Part shown: piece after piece, positions 8,751 to 15,197 of the stretch
Numbering within the stretch: the stretch's first letter is position 1
How the letters are laid out: the number at the start of each line of letters is the position of its first letter
DNA from: Halorubrum xinjiangense
GTDB taxonomy: Archaea > Halobacteriota > Halobacteria > Halobacteriales > Haloferacaceae
Reading direction: 5' to 3'
NCBI RefSeq assembly: GCF_900102375.1
Contig: NZ_FNBO01000015.1
Location: 1-64,000 of the forward strand
Length of the DNA: 64,000 nucleotides
Made by a program: the position numbers and the translations under genes
Notes under the pieces: generated by a model
The model's input: the letters and a program-made list of their open reading frames with translations, nothing else
What the model was told of the DNA's origin: nothing
Database searches by the model: none

Positions 8751-9665
8751 ATGAAAATAAGATACAATGCCGATGTTGAATCCGTTGTAGTCGATATAAA
8801 AGAGAATCAGTTCCAGATAGGGGATTGGGAGGGGTATTTCACATTTAGGGAATCTGATCATGAAAATCTGGAGGTTACTGTAGAAGGCGTTGTTATTGTG
8901 AGAAAATTATCTGAAGAAGAAAAGAGAAAGTTAATTCAACGCACAAAGGTGGAACCAGCCAAATCCGATGGAGAAAACTCTAAGTTGAAAATAGGAACGC
9001 CTGAAGAGGTTACAAATGATGCGAGGGAAACATTACAAGCGATTGAATCATTTGGTGGCCTTCATGGAATCCATGAAGTAGAGTGGAGATTCCCAGAGGT
9101 GGAATATATACCGGAGTCAGACTCAGAGAAAGAAGATCTAGATATTCTTAATCACCATATTGAAGAAGAGTACCCACTGATTCCAAAAGAGTGGACTTTT
9201 GATCTAAACAAAATCAACTGGGGTAACGTCAAGAGTCTTAGTGTTCCTCTTTCATTCTTCCGTCGTGGTAAGCGTCTCTTTGATGAAGGAGATTACATCA
9301 ACTCATACACAAATTGCTATATGGTAATTGAAGGTTTGTATGCGGAGTCACACAAAAACGTTGAGAGTCAGTTTTTGGATTCAAAAGAACTGCTAGATGC
9401 GGCTAAAACCTCGTTTGAGGCCGTTATGGAAACTGTTGGTGAGGAGCTATTGGAATTCTTTGAGTTTTATGATAAAGAGAAGTCGCCAGAAGGCTACATT
9501 AGGTTACTAGTGGTAATAAGGCATCAACTGAATCACTTTTTTGGAGAATCGAACGGCCCGCACGCTCCAAATCCATTAGAAGCCGATCGTTTTCAACCAC
9601 TTTCGAGAGCCATGATGCATTTGTCGTACTATGTTCTATTGCTGAAAGTCTACGAGATAGAGTAA
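8751..9665 (+). CDS. HEPN-domain protein, AT-rich cargo gene; candidate RNase/defence factor
   Basis: The start chosen is ATG 8751 after a TATA region, giving 304 residues; the frame is open further upstream but overlaps the TATA box. The C-terminal half (about 160-300) is helical with the features of HEPN/ApeA-type proteins: RGKRLFDEGDYINSYTNCYM, and RHQLNHFF with R257 and H262, the R-x4-H HEPN RNase signature. The N-terminal half is beta-rich and not recognised. The base composition (roughly 40% GC by eye) and codon use are very unlike the flanking DNA, so the gene was acquired separately. HEPN RNases are common in toxin and abortive-infection systems; a defence role is inferred. Confidence 0.6.
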   Translation: MKIRYNADVESVVVDIKENQFQIGDWEGYFTFRESDHENLEVTVEGVVIVRKLSEEEKRKLIQRTKVEPAKSDGENSKLKIGTPEEVTNDARETLQAIESFGGLHGIHEVEWRFPEVEYIPESDSEKEDLDILNHHIEEEYPLIPKEWTFDLNKINWGNVKSLSVPLSFFRRGKRLFDEGDYINSYTNCYMVIEGLYAESHKNVESQFLDSKELLDAAKTSFEAVMETVGEELLEFFEFYDKEKSPEGYIRLLVVIRHQLNHFFGESNGPHAPNPLEADRFQPLSRAMMHLSYYVLLLKVYEIE

Positions 9666-9929
9666 TGATTTCGAGCGCGCCGCTTGCGGCGCGCGGCCGA
9701 TCTCGCGAAAGGGGAGGTGGTACCTTAGCTGTGTGGCCTTAGCCACACCTCTAACCGCCAACCGACCCCCCGGCGTCGGTTTGGCGTCGACGAGCAGCTC
9801 GTCGAGACCGAGATCGCGTTTGTGTTGCGGTCGAGATCGTCACGGACCCGCCGGTCGGAGGGGTCGATCGAGGCGAAAACGGCCGCAAAAAGAGGATCTG
9901 GATAGTGTTGCCACTCACGAGGGGCCGCG
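9666..9929. other. Non-coding strip with three inverted repeats; candidate replication origin
   Basis: Between the converging cargo and replication genes lie GCGCGCCGC-TT-GCGGCGCGC (9675-9694), GTGTGGC-CTTA-GCCACAC (9731-9748) and TCGACGAGC-A-GCTCGTCGA (9787-9805), plus a reverse copy of the 11-mer (9820-9830). No gene is visible. Perfect dyads beside a probable Rep gene suggest an origin; the first could instead be a terminator. Confidence 0.4.
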
Positions 9930-11546
9930 CTACCGGAGCGTCTGACCCTTCCCCCACGCACTCCGCACCGGCCGGATCTTCGGACCAGATGCGTCGCGGT
10001 AGTGCGAGACCGCTTCTTTCAGTCGCTCCGGATCGCGACCCGCACCGACCCAGTACCGCTTGAGCCGCGTCACCAGCTCCGACCACGACTCGCCCGCGAG
10101 GTTCCCCATCCGTACCCGGAGGTGCGCCTCGCGCTCGTCGATGTGAATCCCGTTCGCTTGGCAGAACGCGATCAGTTCGTCCGTACGCTCGTCGAGAGAC
10201 GCACGCTCGGCGTTTTGAACCGCGTTCGCCGCGGCCCCCATTGCGTTCCGGACGCCCTCACGCGCCGCGTCGAGCGCCTCAACGACCTGCTCCGCGACGT
10301 GGTGCGACCGCAACGCGACGGATCCTTTCTCGCGAACGACCATGTCCTCGATCCGCCGGAGTCCCCGACGGACGCTATCGGGATGCCAGTCGTGTTCGTC
10401 CGCGATCTCCGCCGGCGACACGTCGCCACCGTCCGCGACGAGCGTCTTCAGCGAGTCCCACTCGACCGGCGAGAGGCCGTCCGCGAGCTGGCGAACGACT
10501 ACGTTACGCTGGTCGCTCTCGACCCGCTCTAAGTTCAGCGGGAGTACCCGCGACCGGTCGACCGTCTCCGCCTCGAAGTACGTATCTTCGACGAACGTGC
10601 GCCCGCCGCCCGGGCCGTCGTCGTCGAGCGGTTGGGTGGGAAGCCCCGACTCGTTCAGCGTCGCGAGGATCGCCTCTTCGAGCTCGTCGGCGATCTCCGC
10701 GTGGTCGACCGGCCGGAGCGTTTCGTCCCACCGGCTCGACTGGTACGACGCTTCGAGCTTCGGGTGCGCAAGCGGGTGTTCGTCAGGGAGCGACTCGGCG
10801 TTTCGCGCGTAGTAGTGCTTGAACTCCTTCGGAATCCGGTGGTCGGGGAACGCCTCGCGGATCCGCTTCGGCCCGAGCGTCACCGTGTGGTAGTACCCGG
10901 CCCGCTCGGTGTCGTCCTGAACGACCTTCCGGTACCCCGAGCGATCGCTTTCGAGCAGGTGACCCATCCGCGCGAGCGGGCCCTCGCGGGAATGAATCGC
11001 CCCGCACACGTCCCGGTCGATCCGGACGTACCGCGCCGCGTCGATCACGACGCTGTACTCGTCGTTGCGGCTCTCGAAGTACATCGGATCGAGCGTCACC
11101 GCGCCCGCGGCCCGCTGGATGACCGACTCCACCTGGTCGAACTCGACGTTCGATGCGTTCACCCGGATGTTCACCGCGTCGCCGAGATCCCACATCGGCC
11201 GCGCGACTGAACCCCCTTCCTTCGATTGGAGCCCGTGCCAGCGCGGCTGGATGAGCGCCTTCACCTTCCGCTCGCCGACCTCGTCGTCGGCGACCGCGTT
11301 CAGCCGGAACTCCCGGAGCGTGTCGAAGTCGACGCGCGTCCCGTCCGGCGTCTCGCCGCCCTCGGGCGGGGCGAGCCCGGACTCTTGGTAGGAGAGCGTG
11401 ACGCGCCACTTCTCGCCGTCGAGAGTGAAGCTCCCGCGCCGGCTCCCGGTCGCGTCGACGAGCCGTGCGGCGCCGAACCATGCCCCGAGCCCGGAGTACA
11501 CGTAGTTCGCCATGTACTCGTGCGGGGCCGTCTCGACGGCTTTCAT
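9930..11546 (-). CDS. Probable replication protein of the element (DUF7845-like)
   Basis: ATG 11546 is chosen because it overlaps the stop of the preceding mini-gene; this gives 538 residues. It is the largest non-virion gene. Near residues 380-440 is a winged-helix stretch (DGGDVSPAEIADEHDWHPDS, then VRRGLRRIEDMVV). I see no rolling-circle HUH motif or polymerase motif. Proteins of this type are the conserved large early protein of tRNA-integrated pleolipovirus-like elements, where a replication-initiation role is presumed. That assignment rests on position, size and the HTH only. Confidence 0.5.
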   Translation of the reverse strand: MKAVETAPHEYMANYVYSGLGAWFGAARLVDATGSRRGSFTLDGEKWRVTLSYQESGLAPPEGGETPDGTRVDFDTLREFRLNAVADDEVGERKVKALIQPRWHGLQSKEGGSVARPMWDLGDAVNIRVNASNVEFDQVESVIQRAAGAVTLDPMYFESRNDEYSVVIDAARYVRIDRDVCGAIHSREGPLARMGHLLESDRSGYRKVVQDDTERAGYYHTVTLGPKRIREAFPDHRIPKEFKHYYARNAESLPDEHPLAHPKLEASYQSSRWDETLRPVDHAEIADELEEAILATLNESGLPTQPLDDDGPGGGRTFVEDTYFEAETVDRSRVLPLNLERVESDQRNVVVRQLADGLSPVEWDSLKTLVADGGDVSPAEIADEHDWHPDSVRRGLRRIEDMVVREKGSVALRSHHVAEQVVEALDAAREGVRNAMGAAANAVQNAERASLDERTDELIAFCQANGIHIDEREAHLRVRMGNLAGESWSELVTRLKRYWVGAGRDPERLKEAVSHYRDASGPKIRPVRSAWGKGQTLR

Positions 11547-11656
11547 CGCGAGCTCTCCGCGCGGTTGAGGTAGCAGCCGGCGCACTCGGTCCGCCCGTCG
11601 ATCCGGACACGGACCGAGGGGCGCTCGCAGCCGCACGTCTCACAGGAGCGCCTCAC
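11543..11656 (-). CDS. 37-residue zinc-finger microprotein
   Basis: The GTG start at 11656 overlaps the previous stop, and the TGA overlaps the ATG of the replication gene. The protein has two CxxC knuckles (SCETCGCERPSVRV and ECAGCYL), a minimal zinc ribbon. Such microproteins are abundant in haloarchaea and often act as nucleic-acid or protein adaptors; the role here is unknown. Exact 4-bp couplings on both sides support reality despite the small size. Confidence 0.55.
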   Translation of the reverse strand: MRRSCETCGCERPSVRVRIDGRTECAGCYLNRAESSR

Positions 11657-11958
11657 GCGAACACCACCACCAAGTTCACCGCGGCGACCGCGGCGCCGAC
11701 CGTCGCGACCCCGAGCCCGATCCACTCGGGCGCCTCCAGGGCGTCGGCGGCGACCGGCCACGCACCGCAACACAAGCCGACGACCGCGAGCATCGCGATC
11801 GCCGCGGGCAGCTCGCCCATCGTGAGCAACTCGCGGACGATCGGGTTCGCCTCGGCACTCGGACCGACCGTTCGGGCCGCGAGGATCGTCGTCGTCGCAT
11901 CGAGAACGCCGTGCGACGTGAAGATCGCGGCGACCTCGCCGTACCGGTCGCGACTCAC
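11653..11958 (-). CDS. Small membrane protein of the replication operon
   Basis: The GTG start at 11958 overlaps the upstream stop (GTGA), giving 101 residues. There are three hydrophobic segments (about residues 10-30, 48-66 and 76-98, including AAIAMLAVVGLCCG and IGLGVATVGAAVAAVNLVV). The pattern SHGVLDATTTILAARTVGPS, then EANPIVRELL, resembles DUF5658-type membrane proteins. One forward copy of the 11-mer lies in this gene (11765). The function is unknown. Confidence 0.6.
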   Translation of the reverse strand: MSRDRYGEVAAIFTSHGVLDATTTILAARTVGPSAEANPIVRELLTMGELPAAIAMLAVVGLCCGAWPVAADALEAPEWIGLGVATVGAAVAAVNLVVVFA

Positions 11959-12074
11959 GCCAACCGCCCCCGTTCGGCGTCGCGTTCCCATCGGAGCCGG
12001 GCAGCGTCGAGGACGTGCGACCGCGGACCCTGTTCCGGGTCGTACAGCCGGCTCGCGCGGACGAACGGGCTCAT
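11955..12074 (-). CDS. 39-residue hypothetical protein
   Basis: ATG 12074 overlaps the stop of the zinc-finger gene upstream, and the stop overlaps the next GTG. The sequence MSPFVRASRLYDPEQGPRSH is followed by a basic helix (DAARLRWERDAERGRLA). No family was recognised. It is supported only by the regular 4-bp overlaps of the operon. Confidence 0.4.
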   Translation of the reverse strand: MSPFVRASRLYDPEQGPRSHVLDAARLRWERDAERGRLA

Positions 12075-12316
12075 CCCGACAGCCCTCCGTTCCACGGCTC
12101 GCCGGCGTTGCGGGCGGGGCTCGTCTGCGGGTCCGGCGTGTCGACGTCTTTCCCGGCCGCGCTCCCCTCGCAGATCCGCACCCACGAGTCGCACTCGGGG
12201 CACCGGTGAGCGCGATCGTCGTCGTCGCCGTGAACCCGACCGAACCGCGGCGGGAGGTGCGACCCGCACTCCAGACAGACCCCGGACTCGTCCGGCTCAA
12301 CCCGGAGGTCCATCAT
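12071..12316 (-). CDS. Zinc-ribbon small protein, first gene of the leftward operon
   Basis: The 81-residue protein starts MM, so 12316 or 12313 could be used. Two CxxC pairs (CLECGSHLPPRFG near residue 14 and CPECDSWVRIC near residue 39) form a zinc ribbon with an intervening acidic loop. It heads five genes that overlap by 4 bp each and end with the replication protein. It may be a regulator or replication accessory, which is inferred. Its promoter should lie in 12,317-12,493. Confidence 0.6.
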   Translation of the reverse strand: MMDLRVEPDESGVCLECGSHLPPRFGRVHGDDDDRAHRCPECDSWVRICEGSAAGKDVDTPDPQTSPARNAGEPWNGGLSG

Positions 12317-12438
12317 CCGGAGATCACCCCGAAGTTGGTCGGGTCGATCGGCCGACGCGAGGGGGTCGCGATCGGTGACGTATTCAACCCGATTTCAGGA
12401 CCGGGTTTAGACGGAACCGATTCGTCCGATTCCGTTGC

Positions 12439-12453
12439 GTAGCGAGTCGCTAC
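12439..12453. promoter_or_regulatory. 15-bp dyad between the operon and the tRNA
   Basis: GTAGCGA-G-TCGCTAC is a perfect inverted repeat with a one-base centre. It is placed about 40 bp from the tRNA 3' end and 120 bp upstream of the leftward operon start. It could be an operator or a recombinase arm site. The rest of 12,317-12,493 shows no gene. Confidence 0.35.
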
Positions 12454-12493
12454 GGTAGAATTAGCATTAGTCGTGAAACGGTTCGTGAGTAAG

Positions 12494-12566
12494 CGGGCGC
12501 GACGGGATTTGAACCCGCGGCATCTTGGTCCGGAACCAAGTGCTCTGTCCGCTGAGCTACGCGCCC
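12494..12566 (-). tRNA. tRNA-Arg (anticodon CCG)
   Basis: The minus strand folds as a full cloverleaf: acceptor GGGCGCG/CGCGCCC, D arm GCTC/GAGC, anticodon arm CTTGG-TTCCGGA-CCAAG (anticodon CCG, reads CGG), variable ATGCC, T arm GCGGG-TTCAAAT-CCCGT, and discriminator G. It is 73 nt with no intron and no encoded CCA. Its 3' end faces the provirus, consistent with its use as an attachment site that is rebuilt after integration. Confidence 0.93.
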
Positions 12567-12593
12567 TCACGAGCCGGTACCCGCGGCGAGCGT

Positions 12594-15197
12594 TTAACGC
12601 TTCTGACTCGGGTCGTCGTCCGACGATCGAAGGTCGGTCTGCCACTCGAACCTGCTGGAGCCGTCGGCGACGCCTGCCTCGGCTGTTCCGCCGTCGGTCC
12701 GGGCCCGGTCGGCCGCGTCGTCCTCGCTCGTCGAGATCACGTCGGCGGCGGCGAGCAGGCGCCCGACGAACAGCAGTCCGGGGCGGCGCTCGACGACGGC
12801 GACCCAGACGACGAGCGCCGGGGGCAACACGATGAGCGACGCCAGATACGCGAGCGTGATGCTGGCGGCCGTGAGCAGTCCGAACTGGCCGAGGATCGGC
12901 GTGATGGCTAAGACGAGCACGCCCGTGCCGAGCGCGGTCGTCGCCCACGTGCCGGTGAGCGCGCCGCCCGTCCCGCGGAGCGTGGTGACCACCGCAGCGT
13001 CGACGTCGCCCCCGCGGGCGTACTCGTCGTGGAAGCGGTGCGCGACGTGGACGGTGTAGTCCACCCCGAGCCCGATGGTGATCGCGAGGATCGTTGCGGT
13101 GATCGCGTTAAATGGGATACCCGCGAGCCGCATCGTGGCGGTGAGCGTCGCGACGGCGACCGTCACCGGGACGAGCGTGACGAGCCCGAGCGTCGGGCTG
13201 CCGAGCAGCAGCCAGAACAAGATGACGAGGAACACCGCAGAGAGCCCGAGCGCGGCCGCCAGCGAGACGATCGCGGAGTCGAAGATCGTGTCGGCGACCG
13301 CCTGGAACACGACGATCTGGCCGGTCGCGGTCGCGTCCCCGCGGTAGCGGTCGGCCACGCGCCGGGCGTCGGCGGTGATCTCGGCGTCGCTGGCGTCGGA
13401 CTCGACGGCGTACACGATCCGGGTCGACCGGCTGTCGTCCGCGAGGTACTCGCCGGTGAAGTCGTCGTAGCCCGAGTCGCGCAGCTCGGCGTAGATCCGG
13501 TCGAGATTTCGGTTCGGGCGCCCCTCGTCGAGCGAGGAGTCCTCGACGAGCTGTTCGAACTCGGGATTCTCGTCGGCGTACGCGTCGATCGCGCTCTGGA
13601 CGCTGTCGGCGCTGGCCCGGCCGTCGACCGTGACGAACGTGTCGGGCGGGTCGCGCTCGGCACGCGCGAGGCTGCGCAGGGCGGCGTCGCTGGTCATGCG
13701 CCGCTCCACGTAGATGGTCACGGTGTCGTCCTCGCTCGTGGCGAAGTTGTCGGAGAGGAAGTTGATCGTCTCCGTCGCGGTGTACTCGCCGGGCTGGAGC
13801 GGGCCGGGGAAGTAGTCGATGTACGCCGGCTCCTCGCTCGGCGGCAGGAAGTCGTCGTCTTCGAACGTCGTGTCGACGCCCGCGCCGTAGCCCGCGGCGC
13901 CGGCGGTGATGAGCAGGACGACCACGAGGAACGCGGCGGGCGCGGGCCGCGAGATCGCGGACAGTTTGGGGAGGAGCCGCCCGAGGGCGGAGTCCTCGGA
14001 GCCGAGGGGGCGCGACCCAAACGCGGGCAGCGAGCGCTCGGCGCGCCAGCGGTCGACGACCAGCTTGGCGGCCGGGAGGAAGCCGACGAAGATGACGAGG
14101 GTGAAACAGATACCGAGCCCGGCGACGACGCCGAACTCCCGGAGCGGCGGCAGCGAGCTGGTGAGGTTCGCGAGGAAGCCGATGATCGTCGTCCCGGCGA
14201 TGATCGAGTACGCCACCACGAGCTGGCCGAGCGCCCCGCGCATCGCCGTCTCGGGCGGCGCGCCCGCGGCGCGGTCCTCGCGGTAGCGGTTCACCGTGTG
14301 GATCCCGAAGTCGATCCCGATCGCTAAAAGGAGGACGGGCACCGCGATCAGCACCTCCGAGAAGGCGATCCCGGCGTACCCCGTGAAGCCGAAGGTCCAC
14401 ACGACCGTCATCAGCAGCGCGATCCCGCCGAGGACGAAGTCGAACGGGTCGCGATAGGCGTACGCGAGCAGGCCGAGGATGACCGCGAGCGCCGCGGGGA
14501 CGACGATCGACAGCGAGTCGAAGATGACGCGCTCGAACTCGTCGTCGACGATGCCGCTCCCGAACGCGGTGACGTCGCCGGGGGCGTCCGCGGCGATCGT
14601 CTGCGCCTCGCTCTGGACCGCCTGCGTGTCGGCCGAGGCCGGGAACGAGTGGGAGACGACGCCGAGTGCCGCGGAGGCCGTCCCGGACTCGCGGTTGAAG
14701 TCGTCGGAGAGCAGCGTCGCGAAGCCGGGGTCCTCGGCCGCGGCCTCGACCGCGTCGTCGATCTCGCCGTCGCTGGCGCGCTCGATCGCGTCGCGGGCCG
14801 CCGCGGGGGTGTCGGCGTCCTCGTCGAGCTCGGCCGCGACGTCCATCGCCGCCGCGGAGAAGTCCGTCACCCGCAGCTCGTCGCGCTCGTTGAGTCGTTC
14901 GGCGGTCGCCAACATGTCGAGCAGCCCCCGGCGGTCGAGCACGTTGACGTCGCGCTGGATCAGCTGTGTCGTGGGGTCGTCGCCGCCGAACGCGGGCTCG
15001 AAGCGCTCGTTCACGCGGTCGAGCGCGTCCGCCTCCTCGATCCCGTCCGTGAACTGGTCGCTGCCGGCGCTCGCCTCCAGAAGCGCCATGCCGGGCGCGA
15101 ACAGGGCGGTGACGAGGAGACAGGCGATCACGACCCGGCGCGGCTGCTCGATGACTCGGTCGGTGATCGCGCCGAACAGCCGGGAGACGGGGTCCAT
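12594..15197 (-). CDS. RND superfamily (MMPL-type) exporter
   Basis: The 867-residue protein has the RND duplication: one helix near the N-terminus (about 20-40), a large extracytoplasmic loop, a six-helix bundle (about 220-400, with AIGIDFGIHTVNRYRED), a second loop, and a second bundle (about 670-820, with TIGLGVDYTVHVAHRFHDEY). The conserved GxDF/GxDY signatures of helix 4 are present in both halves. The family exports lipids, drugs or hydrophobic molecules using the proton or ion gradient; the substrate is unknown. The start directly follows the stop of the CARDB-type partner, so the two form one operon. Confidence 0.85.
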   Translation of the reverse strand: MDPVSRLFGAITDRVIEQPRRVVIACLLVTALFAPGMALLEASAGSDQFTDGIEEADALDRVNERFEPAFGGDDPTTQLIQRDVNVLDRRGLLDMLATAERLNERDELRVTDFSAAAMDVAAELDEDADTPAAARDAIERASDGEIDDAVEAAAEDPGFATLLSDDFNRESGTASAALGVVSHSFPASADTQAVQSEAQTIAADAPGDVTAFGSGIVDDEFERVIFDSLSIVVPAALAVILGLLAYAYRDPFDFVLGGIALLMTVVWTFGFTGYAGIAFSEVLIAVPVLLLAIGIDFGIHTVNRYREDRAAGAPPETAMRGALGQLVVAYSIIAGTTIIGFLANLTSSLPPLREFGVVAGLGICFTLVIFVGFLPAAKLVVDRWRAERSLPAFGSRPLGSEDSALGRLLPKLSAISRPAPAAFLVVVLLITAGAAGYGAGVDTTFEDDDFLPPSEEPAYIDYFPGPLQPGEYTATETINFLSDNFATSEDDTVTIYVERRMTSDAALRSLARAERDPPDTFVTVDGRASADSVQSAIDAYADENPEFEQLVEDSSLDEGRPNRNLDRIYAELRDSGYDDFTGEYLADDSRSTRIVYAVESDASDAEITADARRVADRYRGDATATGQIVVFQAVADTIFDSAIVSLAAALGLSAVFLVILFWLLLGSPTLGLVTLVPVTVAVATLTATMRLAGIPFNAITATILAITIGLGVDYTVHVAHRFHDEYARGGDVDAAVVTTLRGTGGALTGTWATTALGTGVLVLAITPILGQFGLLTAASITLAYLASLIVLPPALVVWVAVVERRPGLLFVGRLLAAADVISTSEDDAADRARTDGGTAEAGVADGSSRFEWQTDLRSSDDDPSQKR

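Larger units (their letters stand above)
2045..11776. repeat. Dispersed 11-bp motif CCGCAACACAA, seven exact copies in the provirus
   Basis: Exact copies start at 2045(+), 3169(+), 3708(+), 5677(-), 5701(-), 9820(-) and 11765(+). Single-mismatch copies are at 6272(-) and 8241(+). Six of the seven exact copies are preceded by A, giving ACCGCAACACAA. Some are intergenic and others coding, read in different frames, so conservation is at the DNA level. I saw no exact copy elsewhere in the window; the nearest chromosomal match is 10 of 11 at 23,508-23,518. Confidence 0.8.
1..12494. mobile_element. Integrated pleolipovirus-like element next to tRNA-Arg(CCG); left end not determined
   Basis: The right edge is placed at the 3' end of the tRNA-Arg gene, the usual target of haloarchaeal proviruses. 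Inside lies a gene order typical of pleolipoviruses: small membrane proteins, an exported spike-like protein, signal-peptide and membrane proteins, then a P-loop ATPase. Opposite them runs a leftward operon with a probable replication protein. No copy of the tRNA 3' end was found to the left, and no tyrosine integrase is visible, so the left att site and int may lie before position 1. The viral core is secure from about 2.0 to 12.5 kb. The first 2 kb (wHTH, unknown protein, pilin) could belong to it or to another element. Confidence 0.6.

Noticed and set aside
13029-14327. Long open frame opposite the RND exporter gene (and similar long antisense frames opposite pepF, argH, uvrB and others)
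   Set aside because: These are GC-rich shadows with repetitive Arg/Asp/Val composition; the opposite strand carries a full recognised protein.
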